From assembly GCA_003649445.1 (NCBI GenBank), contig QMRV01000002.1:12290-76289 (forward strand): a stretch of DNA of 64,000 bases, given 5' to 3'. Positions 54,187 to 62,029 of the stretch are shown one piece after another. The stretch comes from Thermoprotei archaeon (lineage in GTDB: Archaea > Thermoproteota > Thermoprotei > Thermofilales > B15-G2). The notes under the pieces were generated by a model that did not search any database, was not told the origin of the DNA, and saw only the letters and a program-made list of their open reading frames with translations. The translations under genes and the position numbers were made by a program. Position 1 is the stretch's first letter; the number at the start of each line of letters is the position of its first letter.

Positions 54187-54456
54187 TCACCACCAAGGGT
54201 AGTAATATGCCCATGGAACATAGTAGTACATGTAATAGTACTGTGGTATGTAGTATGGATAGTAGTATGGTGCTGGGAAGTAGTAGGGGTACCAGCCGTA
54301 GCCGAATAGCCATGGAAATAGCCATCTGCAGGCGCCTCTACCAAATAGCCAGCCTGGCCTTAGCCAGGGCGGTAAGTGACTGAAGGGGCCTCTACCTGGC
54401 CATGGGCCCCACCAACCCCCTCTACCCCATCCTCTACCCCATCCTGGGCTCCACAT
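54187..54456 (-). CDS. Gly/Trp/Tyr-rich small protein (DUF5320-like N-terminal type)
   Basis: 89 residues with an N-terminal Trp/Gly/Arg/Pro part (SPGWGRGWGRGGWWGPWPGR) and a C-terminal part of nearly all Tyr, Pro and Trp. It contains one Cys (GACRWLF). It resembles the glycine/aromatic-rich half of DUF5320 proteins without the coiled coil. ATG 54456 is used; TATA-like sequence lies upstream (about 54490-54500 on the minus strand). It is the first of a set of three aromatic proteins ahead of the zinc-ribbon and Mrp genes. Confidence 0.68.
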   Translation of the reverse strand: MWSPGWGRGWGRGGWWGPWPGRGPFSHLPPWLRPGWLFGRGACRWLFPWLFGYGWYPYYFPAPYYYPYYIPQYYYMYYYVPWAYYYPWW

Positions 54457-54600
54457 ACTCTCATTCCAAGATACCTATCTAGGGAAAAACTATATATATT
54501 TTTCTGCGATTGCACAAATTTATTTACATCGTTTTTAACAAAAAGAAATTTTTCTTCAATGAAAATTTTTATAAATAGTTTTTTCAGCTATAACACGAAT

Positions 54601-56028
54601 CTATTTGGATAGTCTCCAGATAGTTCCCTTAGGTGTGTCTTCTAGAATAACCCCTAGTTTTCTGAGTTCATCTCTAATATAGTCGGCTGTTTCCCAATCT
54701 TTCCTTTTCCTAGCCTTATCTCTAATTTTTACTAAAAGTTCTATAAACGGTTTTACTTCAGCTGAAACTCCAGTTATCTCAAATTTCTGAAGAAGACCAA
54801 AGACGTTTAGAAGCTCCATTAGTACGTCGTGAACATACCTTGCCAGAGGCCCCGGCACTTTATTTTCATTTATTTTCCTATTAATATATGATATAAACTC
54901 AAAGATTTCTGCTAGCGCTTTAGGTGTATTAAAGTCTTCGTCCATAGCTTCTTCAAACTTTCTTCGAAGTTCACATACCCTTTCATATACTTCTTTCTCG
55001 TCGAGAGAAAGATTTTCTATGTGCAGCTTTTCATACGTCATTATTCTTCTTAAACGCTCAATAGTTCTTTTTATTCTTTCTAAAGAACTTTTAGCTTGCT
55101 CGGCCTTTTCCCAAGTAAAGTTTATAGGGCTTCTATAGTGGGCTGAGAGAACAAGGAGTCTCAGGACATCGGGCTCATATTTCGATAAGAAATCTTTGAC
55201 AGGTATGATATTGCCCAGCGATTTAGACATTTTTTCTCCTTTAATCATTAAGTATCCTGTGTGAAGCCAGTACTTTACGAAAGGTTTTTTGCCGGAGTAA
55301 GCTTCAGATTGAGCTATTTCATTTTCATGGTGCGGGAAAATAAGATCTGTTCCTCCTCCATGAATATCTATTTGCTCGCCTAAATACTTCATAGACATAA
55401 CAGTACACTCTATATGCCAGCCAGGTCTACCTGGTCCCCACGGGCTATTCCAGTAAGGCTCTCCTTCTTTAGCCTTTTTCCAGAGCGCAAAGTCTGCTGG
55501 ATGCTTTTTATTCAGGTCAGGCTCTATTCTTGCACCAGCTTTTATTTGATCGAGTGTCTGTCCTGATAATTTTCCGTAGTCAGGGAACTTTGTGACATCG
55601 TAGTAGACATTGCCGTTTACTACATACGCGTATCCTTTTTCAATCAATTTTTCAACTACCTTAATTATGTCCTCTATGTGGTCTGTTACCCTGGGATAGT
55701 AGTCTGCTTTAAGTAGACCTAAGGCTTCCATATCTTCAAAAAACTCTTTCTCGAATTTTCTGGCTAATTCTTGTGGAGAAATTCCTAGCTCTCTTGCTCT
55801 CCTTATAATCTTGTCGTCAATGTCTGTTATGTTGACTACGTACTTGACGTTGTATCCCTTGTACTTAAGGTATCGAACTATTACATCAAATGAAATGTAA
55901 GTTCGAGCATGACCTATGTGTGTGTAGTCATACACTGTTGGACCACAGACATATATTTTGACTAAATTATCTTCTAGGGGCTTGAATTCCTCAAGTTTTT
56001 TGCTTAGCGTATTGTATACTTTTAACAC
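54601..56028 (-). CDS. cysS: Cysteinyl-tRNA synthetase
   Basis: A class I aminoacyl-tRNA synthetase that charges tRNA-Cys. HIGH is at residues 37-40 (YDYTHIGHARTY) and KMSKS in GEKMSKSLGNI. Zinc-binding residues are Cys28, the Cys in HIECTVMS, and the HHENEIAQ motif. The 475-residue length is normal. GTG 56028 is the start; ATTTAAGT about 28 bp upstream (plus strand 56053-56060) is a good box A. Its presence means the organism need not rely only on the SepRS/SepCysS route. Confidence 0.97.
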   Translation of the reverse strand: MLKVYNTLSKKLEEFKPLEDNLVKIYVCGPTVYDYTHIGHARTYISFDVIVRYLKYKGYNVKYVVNITDIDDKIIRRARELGISPQELARKFEKEFFEDMEALGLLKADYYPRVTDHIEDIIKVVEKLIEKGYAYVVNGNVYYDVTKFPDYGKLSGQTLDQIKAGARIEPDLNKKHPADFALWKKAKEGEPYWNSPWGPGRPGWHIECTVMSMKYLGEQIDIHGGGTDLIFPHHENEIAQSEAYSGKKPFVKYWLHTGYLMIKGEKMSKSLGNIIPVKDFLSKYEPDVLRLLVLSAHYRSPINFTWEKAEQAKSSLERIKRTIERLRRIMTYEKLHIENLSLDEKEVYERVCELRRKFEEAMDEDFNTPKALAEIFEFISYINRKINENKVPGPLARYVHDVLMELLNVFGLLQKFEITGVSAEVKPFIELLVKIRDKARKRKDWETADYIRDELRKLGVILEDTPKGTIWRLSK

Positions 56029-56100
56029 ATATTTTGTAGTATTGAGACCTACTTAAATTCTGTCACAGTATACTACCTTTAGCCTCTTGAGATCTGTAAC

Positions 56101-56115
56101 AAGTATTTAATACTT
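56101..56115 (+). promoter_or_regulatory. Palindromic box A region of the hdrA operon
   Basis: AAGTATTTAATACTT is a perfect inverted repeat around a central base and contains TATTTAAT about 25-31 bp upstream of the hdrA GTG at 56135. A palindrome over the TATA box could also be an operator. It lies between the divergent cysS and hdrA genes. Confidence 0.45.
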
Positions 56116-56134
56116 AAGTTCATTAAGTTTAGCA

Positions 56135-58090
56135 GTGCTAAGAATAGGAGTATATGTTTGTCATTGTGGCAAAAATATAGCTGGAGTAATCGACGTGAAG
56201 AAAGTAGTGAGTGAAATATCGAAGCTAGAGGACGTAGTCGTCTGCAGAGACTATCCTTTTATGTGTTCCAGCGAAGGCCAGCAGTTAATAATAGAAGACA
56301 TCAAGAAATATAATCTTGACAGAGTTGTAGTAGCAGCATGTTCTCCTAGAACTCACGAACCTATTTTCCAGGAAGCATTGAAGAGAGCTGGTCTGAATCC
56401 CTTTCAGCTCGAAATGGCCAATATTAGGGACCAGTGTTCGTGGGTGCATGAGCACGAAAAAGAGGAAGCTACACTTAAGGCAATAAGACTAATTAAAGCT
56501 GCTGTAGCTAAAGTAAGGCTCTATGAGGAAGTTGAAGTCGAGAGAATACCTGTTAAAAAAGCTGTTCTTGTAATAGGTGGAGGTATCGCTGGTATAACTG
56601 CTGCGCTTGACATAGCTAAAGCAGAATTCAAAGTATATCTCGTTGAGAAAGAGCCCTCGCTCGGAGGGCATATGGCGCAGCTAGATAAAACGTTCCCGAC
56701 ACTTGATTGCTCTATATGTATTTTAGGCCCGCTCATGGTCGAAGTAGCTAATCATCCTAACATCACTTTACTTACTTACTCTGAAGTAATCGACATAGAG
56801 GGATATGTCGGAAACTTTAAAGTAAAAGTACGCAAAAAAGCTAGAAAAGTAGATGAAAGTAAGTGCACAGGATGTCTTCTCTGTATGGAGAAGTGCCCTA
56901 CTAGAGTTCCGAGTGAATTCGAAAGAGGTCTAGGTGTACGAAAAGCAATATATGTCCCGTTTCCTCAAGCAGTTCCCCGAGTCCCCGTTATTGACACTAA
57001 ACACTGCTTATACTTCACTAAAGGAATTTGTAGAATCTGTGAAAAAGTATGTCCTGTTGGAGCGATAAACTACGAGCAGGAAGACGAAATAGTAGGGCTT
57101 GAAGTAGGCGCAATAATAGTTGCAACAGGGTACGAAGAATACGATCCTAGGAATCTCCCCGAATACGGGTACGGAATCTTCCCTGAAGTAATTACAGGAC
57201 TCCAGCTAGAGAGATTAGCTAGTTCTTTTGGTCCTACGCGAGGAAAAATACTTGTTCCAGGGAAAAATAAGGAGCCCGAGAGCGTAGCTATTATTGCCTG
57301 CTCGGGTTCAAGAGACGAAAAACATCTACCCTACTGTTGTCGCATAGGATGCATGAACGCGCTTAAACATGCGTGGTACATAAGGCACAGCGTAGGCGAT
57401 GTGAAAATTTATGTAATTGCTCCTGAAATAAGGTCTTTCGGAAAAGGCTATGAAGAGTTCTATAGGAGAATAAGGTCTGAAGGAGTAATAGTCATTAGGG
57501 GCAGAGCATCAGAAGTCCATAAATCCTCTGACGGAAAACTCGAAGTATATGTCTACGACCCCTCTTTAGACGAAGTTGTAGTGCTTAAAGTCGATTTAGT
57601 GGTACTGGAGATGGGTATTATACCCAATCCCGGCTCTAAGGCGATAAGAGACATATTAAAGTTATCTCAGAGCCCCGATGGCTTCTTCCTAGAAGTACAC
57701 CCCAAGCTCAGACCTGCAGAAACCTCCGTAGAAGGAGTCTTTATATGCGGCTGCGCTCAAGGCCCTAAAGACATACCAGATACTGTAGCCCAAGCTTCAT
57801 CTGCTGCAATGAAAGCTGTAGAGCTTCTAAGTAAAGGATACGTAGAGACCGTGCCCTATGTGGCAAAAGTAGATAAAGAACTATGCAGTGGATGCGGAAT
57901 ATGCACTACAGTCTGCGAATTTGGAGCGATCGAGATTGTAGAGGAAAACGGCGAGAGAAGAGCTAAAGTAAATACTGCTCTCTGCAAAGGATGTGGATCT
58001 TGTGCAGCAGCCTGTCCCTCTGGAGCTATTGAGCAAATACATTTTACTAGAGAACAAATATTAGCTATGATCAAAGCTCTAGCGGAGTGA
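56135..58090 (+). CDS. hdrA: Heterodisulfide reductase subunit A (HdrA)
   Basis: HdrA is the flavin-based electron-bifurcating subunit that links H2 or formate oxidation to heterodisulfide (or another disulfide) and ferredoxin reduction. The N-terminal domain has Cys-rich motifs, FAD-binding GGGIAGITAALDIA at 148-161, and the DCSIC motif at 191-195. Two central ferredoxin motifs (CTGCLLCMEKCP and CLYF/CRICEKVCP) and two C-terminal 4Fe-4S motifs (CSGCGICTTVCEFG and CKGCGSCAAACPSG) follow. All Cys are encoded by TGC/TGT; no TGA selenocysteine. At 651 residues it is a canonical HdrA. No hdrB or hdrC genes are in the window. Confidence 0.96.
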   Translation: MLRIGVYVCHCGKNIAGVIDVKKVVSEISKLEDVVVCRDYPFMCSSEGQQLIIEDIKKYNLDRVVVAACSPRTHEPIFQEALKRAGLNPFQLEMANIRDQCSWVHEHEKEEATLKAIRLIKAAVAKVRLYEEVEVERIPVKKAVLVIGGGIAGITAALDIAKAEFKVYLVEKEPSLGGHMAQLDKTFPTLDCSICILGPLMVEVANHPNITLLTYSEVIDIEGYVGNFKVKVRKKARKVDESKCTGCLLCMEKCPTRVPSEFERGLGVRKAIYVPFPQAVPRVPVIDTKHCLYFTKGICRICEKVCPVGAINYEQEDEIVGLEVGAIIVATGYEEYDPRNLPEYGYGIFPEVITGLQLERLASSFGPTRGKILVPGKNKEPESVAIIACSGSRDEKHLPYCCRIGCMNALKHAWYIRHSVGDVKIYVIAPEIRSFGKGYEEFYRRIRSEGVIVIRGRASEVHKSSDGKLEVYVYDPSLDEVVVLKVDLVVLEMGIIPNPGSKAIRDILKLSQSPDGFFLEVHPKLRPAETSVEGVFICGCAQGPKDIPDTVAQASSAAMKAVELLSKGYVETVPYVAKVDKELCSGCGICTTVCEFGAIEIVEENGERRAKVNTALCKGCGSCAAACPSGAIEQIHFTREQILAMIKALAE

Positions 58091-58533
58091 TCTACATGAA
58101 ACCGAAAATACTTGTCCTTACCTGCACTTACTGTAGCTACGCTGGGGCTGACATGGCTGGAGTATCTAAAATACAGTATCCTCCTTCAGCTTACATAGTG
58201 AGGCTTATATGTTCAGGCAGAGAAGAAGCCCTATTTGCACTCACTGCCCTTAAAAGCGGATTTGACGGAGTACTTTTCTCAGGATGCCATTTGCCCGCAG
58301 ACTGCCACTTCATCAGCGGAAACTATAAAGCTAGAGCCCGTGTAGCTCTCCTCAAAAAACTGCTATCTCAACTCGGAGTAGAAAAAAACAGAGTAAAATT
58401 AGAGTGGATTTCCGCTTCAGAAGGAGAGAAATTTGCTCGAGTAATATCCGAGTTCACAGAGGAGCTTGAAGAAATGAAACCTTTGCCCAAAATAGTTAGA
58501 ATTAGAGACCTTGGGGTTGAAGAATATGATTAA
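58087..58533 (+). CDS. mvhD: F420-non-reducing hydrogenase delta subunit (MvhD-like)
   Basis: MvhD carries a 2Fe-2S cluster and passes electrons from the hydrogenase to HdrA. Family landmarks are the Cys motif ILVLTCTYCSYAGADMAG, GFDGVLFSGCHLPADCHFISG, and LEWISASEGEKFA. At 148 residues it is standard. The GTG at 58087 overlaps the hdrA stop; ATG 58096 is an alternative. It is translated with hdrA and the hydrogenase subunits. Confidence 0.94.
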   Translation: MIYMKPKILVLTCTYCSYAGADMAGVSKIQYPPSAYIVRLICSGREEALFALTALKSGFDGVLFSGCHLPADCHFISGNYKARARVALLKKLLSQLGVEKNRVKLEWISASEGEKFARVISEFTEELEEMKPLPKIVRIRDLGVEEYD

Positions 58534-59407
58534 AGTAGCCCTTGTGGGTCTTTCAGGCTACTGTTCTGGATGCGAAGTAGCACTAATAGATCTCGGCCAA
58601 GAAATTTTAACTAAAGTAAACATAGTGTACTCAACGCTAGTAGCCGATTATGAAGAAATTCCCTCGAATATCGACTTGAGTCTCGTGAGCGGGGCCGTTC
58701 GCACCGAACACGATATAGAGATTTTGAAAGAGATTAGAGAAAAAAGCAGCAAGGTAATTGCGTTAGGTACATGCGCTTCATTTGGAGGAATTCCCGGTCT
58801 AGCTAACTTATACGTGGTAAGAGATATGCTGAAGGAGGTATATGGAGAGAAAGTACTTCCAGTAGAGGTACTTAAGCTAACTCGAGCAGCAGCTCCTGTA
58901 AGCGAATATATTGAAGTAGATTATATGATTCCAGGGTGTCCGCCGCCTTATAAGCTTCTTCGAGACACGCTTCTCTCAATCGTAGAGAAGAACACTTTCC
59001 CTAAACCTCCTTTTAAAACAGTCTGCGATGAATGCCCATTAGAGAAAAAGGACGAGTTTTCTTCTAAAGTCTATAGGCTTGGAGAAATAGAAATAGATCC
59101 TTCTAGATGCCTTCTTGAACAAGGAATACTCTGTATGGGCATAGCTACAGTAGCAGGCTGCAAAGCTCACTGTCCTTCTCGAGGAGCGCCGTGCAGAGGA
59201 TGTAGAGGCCCTCCACCCTCTATTTCAGATCAAGGAGAACGCTTACTTTCAGCAATAGCCAGCGTATTTTCTAGAATAGATCCCCAGCAGCTCCTTGAGA
59301 AAATACCTGACCCTGCAGGATATTTTTATAGATTTACTTTACCTTCGGGAACAATACCGTATAATGTAGAAGTACTTAGGAGGGTCAAGCATGAAGATCG
59401 AGATTAG
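58526..59407 (+). CDS. mvhG: F420-non-reducing hydrogenase small subunit (MvhG-like)
   Basis: MvhG is the small subunit of the NiFe hydrogenase and holds three Fe-S clusters that lead electrons away from the Ni-Fe site. Cys13 and Cys16 (LSGYCSGCEVALIDLG) bind the proximal cluster, GTCASFGGIPGLANL and PGCPPP are family motifs, and the C-terminal CLLEQG and CRGCRGPPPS are Cys clusters. The start is placed at ATG 58526 over TTG 58511, since MIKVALVGLSGYCSGCEV is the normal opening. It overlaps mvhD. Confidence 0.94.
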   Translation: MIKVALVGLSGYCSGCEVALIDLGQEILTKVNIVYSTLVADYEEIPSNIDLSLVSGAVRTEHDIEILKEIREKSSKVIALGTCASFGGIPGLANLYVVRDMLKEVYGEKVLPVEVLKLTRAAAPVSEYIEVDYMIPGCPPPYKLLRDTLLSIVEKNTFPKPPFKTVCDECPLEKKDEFSSKVYRLGEIEIDPSRCLLEQGILCMGIATVAGCKAHCPSRGAPCRGCRGPPPSISDQGERLLSAIASVFSRIDPQQLLEKIPDPAGYFYRFTLPSGTIPYNVEVLRRVKHEDRD

Positions 59408-60713
59408 TCCTCTTACTAGACTCGAAGGACATGCTAAAGTAATAATAAAGCTCGATGAAAGAGGACAAATAGAGTCAGCTAAATTCATGGTTCTAGGGTT
59501 CCGAGGCTTCGAGAAAATACTAGTAGGTAGGCCTATTGAGGAAGCTCCGCGAATAGCTAGCAGAATATGTGGAATATGCCAAGTAGCCCACTCCATGGCT
59601 TCGGCAAAAGCAGCTGAAAATGCTTTACAGATAACGTCACCTGAAGACGCTATCAGACTTAGGAGAATTATGCACTATGCCGGAATAATTCAAAGTCACT
59701 TACTGCACTTAATTTTCCTAGCCTTACCGGACTACCTTGAATTTAAAGCATATAATCCGCTCGAAATGCTGCTAAAAGAGAAACCGGAGATAGTCAAGTC
59801 AACTATTACCGCGAGAACGCTTTCACAGGAAATAGTTGAGCTAACTGGAGGAAAATCGATACACCCCGTACTGAACGCTGTAGGTGGAGTACTTAATTCC
59901 CCAGATAACGAAAAATATAGAAAGCTAGTAATTAAAGCAAAGAACTTGGTAAAAATACTTAATGAAATAGTTGAAAAAACTGAAGAAATCTTCTATAAAA
60001 AGGCTGAAGAATTAAGAGAAATATTTGAAATGAACACGCTATATATAGCTTTAGTCAACAAGAATAATGTGGACTTTTATGAGGGAGAACTATGCATCAA
60101 AAATAGTAATATTTTAGAAAAAATTCCTCCAGATAAATACTCTTCAATACTAACTGAAAAAACAATTAAGCATACTTACATTAAATACCCTTATGTTAAA
60201 ACAGCTGCTAAAGAAGAATTGACTAGGGTAGGGCCTTTAGCGAGATATAATGTCTCGAATATAAAGACTGAAAATAATATGCTCTATTACAATATTTCGA
60301 GACTTAAAGAATGCTTGCAACTAGCCGAAGAAATAGAAAAGCTGGTGGATAGACCTTTTAAGGAAAAACCTTATACGGCAATAACTTTCCATGAAGGAGA
60401 AGGAGTAGGAGTCGTAGAAGCTCCTCGAGGCCTACTTATTCACCACTACCGCTGCGACGAAAAGGGCTTAATAACAAAAGCCAATATTATTGTCCCGACT
60501 ACAATAAACGCTCCTTCTATTGAAGAATCCATAAAAATCGTCTCAGCTAGATGCATTAAGAACGGGAACATAGATAAAGAAAAACTGAAGTATTTCATAG
60601 GTCTCGCCGTGAGATCTTATGATCCATGCTTATCGTGCGCTACACATACAGAAACTTCTGCTCCACTAATAAAAGTAGTAGACTATAAAGGAAGAGTTTT
60701 AGCTTTACTTTAA
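59391..60713 (+). CDS. mvhA: F420-non-reducing hydrogenase large subunit (MvhA-like)
   Basis: MvhA carries the Ni-Fe active site and splits H2. The N-terminal ligand motif is RICGIC (58-63), followed by AHSM. The C-terminal motif DPCLSCATH ends at residue 419 and is followed by 21 residues that a maturation protease would remove. Four Ni ligand cysteines are at 60, 63, 413 and 416. No maturation protease or canonical hyp genes are seen. At 440 residues it is slightly short. It overlaps mvhG and is the last gene of the operon. Confidence 0.95.
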   Translation: MKIEISPLTRLEGHAKVIIKLDERGQIESAKFMVLGFRGFEKILVGRPIEEAPRIASRICGICQVAHSMASAKAAENALQITSPEDAIRLRRIMHYAGIIQSHLLHLIFLALPDYLEFKAYNPLEMLLKEKPEIVKSTITARTLSQEIVELTGGKSIHPVLNAVGGVLNSPDNEKYRKLVIKAKNLVKILNEIVEKTEEIFYKKAEELREIFEMNTLYIALVNKNNVDFYEGELCIKNSNILEKIPPDKYSSILTEKTIKHTYIKYPYVKTAAKEELTRVGPLARYNVSNIKTENNMLYYNISRLKECLQLAEEIEKLVDRPFKEKPYTAITFHEGEGVGVVEAPRGLLIHHYRCDEKGLITKANIIVPTTINAPSIEESIKIVSARCIKNGNIDKEKLKYFIGLAVRSYDPCLSCATHTETSAPLIKVVDYKGRVLALL

Positions 60714-61138
60714 AACACTTTATTTAACCAAGCCCTCAAGGTCTCTATCCAAAAGAAAATAGACGCTAGAGAAGTAACCAAAACAACGTAAATATTGGGC
60801 TTTTCTAAAACAAGATAGACTATCAAGAAAACAGTAAAGAAAACAGCATAAAATAGAAAGCGAGGAACAAGGAGAGAACCTATTCTAGTGAAAAAAATCA
60901 GAGCTCCTACTTTGGCTTCTCTGGCCACAAAATACTCTCCCTCAATATTTTTTTCTAATAAACCTAACCTCCTCAACTTTTCTAAGTGATAAAGTGCCGT
61001 ATTAGGACTTCTAAAACCCATTATTCGCTGAAGCTCCCTAACACCTACAGGCCTATTTAACTTAAGCAACATTACATAGACCTTAAGCGTTGTTCCCTTG
61101 AGCTCAGCTTCAAGCTTTTCTCGCGAGGCTACTTCCAT
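60710..61138 (-). CDS. Membrane-anchored winged-helix protein
   Basis: The N-terminal winged-helix (LNRPVGVRELQRIMGFRSPN, then TALYHLEKLRRLGLL) is followed by two hydrophobic helices (FLFYAVFFTVFLIVYLVL and VLVTSLASIFFWIETLRAWL). This makes it a transcription regulator tied to the membrane, a known archaeal type that may respond to membrane or redox changes. It converges on mvhA with a 4-bp overlap. Its target is unknown. Confidence 0.82.
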   Translation of the reverse strand: MEVASREKLEAELKGTTLKVYVMLLKLNRPVGVRELQRIMGFRSPNTALYHLEKLRRLGLLEKNIEGEYFVAREAKVGALIFFTRIGSLLVPRFLFYAVFFTVFLIVYLVLEKPNIYVVLVTSLASIFFWIETLRAWLNKVF

Positions 61139-61215
61139 AACTGATTTAAAAGAAGTTATATTTTAAATAAACTTTTTTTGTTCAAAAGCATTGTACAGCG
61201 TAGGTCAGCAGTAGC

Positions 61216-61223
61216 ATTTAAAT
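61216..61223 (+). promoter_or_regulatory. Box A promoter for the 61253 secreted-protein gene
   Basis: ATTTAAAT is centred about 33 bp upstream of the ATG at 61253 and would start RNA about 6 nt before it. This supports ATG 61253 over the longer frame from 61178. Confidence 0.45.
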
Positions 61224-61252
61224 TCACATTACGCGAGAGAATAGTCGGAGAT

Positions 61253-62029
61253 ATGCTACTCAAGTCCGTCTATCTGGCAGCAATCTTAGCCTTGCTATCA
61301 TGTACTCTAGTTGCCGCTAAGCCAGTACTAGTCAACATTAGTATTAAACCTAAGCCGGATCCGGGAGCTAGAGTCTTCTTTTACTTCTTTTCAGAAAAAG
61401 GTAGTAGAGTACTCATCGAAACAACAACAGGAGATGTTTCGGCTGCACTGCCCTTAACTGGCAGGTACTTTATTATAGCAGGCTTTATTAGAGGCAATGA
61501 TATTTTCTTGGGTTATACTGATTTAAAGATATTATCTAATACTTCAGTAACAATTAATGTTACTAACATAAATTCCTATCCCAAAAAACTCGTCAAAATA
61601 GAAGTGCTAGATACTCAAGGCAGGAAAATAAACTCATGCCTAATAGCTGTAAAGATTTTAAATAAAACAATAGCCTTCGGTATTACCTTAAAGGGGGAAC
61701 TTCTTCTAGAGGTACCTAATTTACCTTACTTGAATATTGAAGTATATTCACTGAATTCAACACCTATGCCTCAGCAGTCACACCGCTTAGAAGCAGCTAC
61801 CACAGGTGCTCTAGCACATAAATCAATTACTATTACAAGAAGTGTTCCTAATAAATTGACTATAGTTCTTGAAAGAATAAGCCCAATATCTCTTCAGAAA
61901 ACTACTGCTGTAGAAGGAGGTAAAAGAGCTTTTGGTGCGCCAGAAAAGTACACTAAGATAACGATCATACTGCTCTTATCTTTTCTCTCAGCCGCTCTAT
62001 TGTATTTAATTGCTAGAAGAAAAATTTAG
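61253..62029 (+). CDS. Secreted or surface-anchored hypothetical protein
   Basis: The frame is open from 61178, but ATG 61253 gives a typical signal peptide (LLKSVYLAAILALLSCTLVAA), so 258 residues are likely. The middle is beta-rich, with two repeated fibronectin- or Ig-like-looking segments (SIKPKPDPGARVFFYFFSEK and KLVKIEVLDTQGRKINSCLI), and the C-terminus is a membrane helix (IILLLSFLSAALLYLIARRK). It is therefore an exported, C-terminally anchored surface protein with no family that I recognise. It overlaps the convergent luxC-like gene by 24 bp. Confidence 0.72.
   Translation: MLLKSVYLAAILALLSCTLVAAKPVLVNISIKPKPDPGARVFFYFFSEKGSRVLIETTTGDVSAALPLTGRYFIIAGFIRGNDIFLGYTDLKILSNTSVTINVTNINSYPKKLVKIEVLDTQGRKINSCLIAVKILNKTIAFGITLKGELLLEVPNLPYLNIEVYSLNSTPMPQQSHRLEAATTGALAHKSITITRSVPNKLTIVLERISPISLQKTTAVEGGKRAFGAPEKYTKITIILLLSFLSAALLYLIARRKI

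Noticed and set aside
56135..60713. Selenocysteine in HdrA or MvhA
   Set aside because: All Cys positions in the cluster motifs are TGC or TGT; no in-frame TGA.
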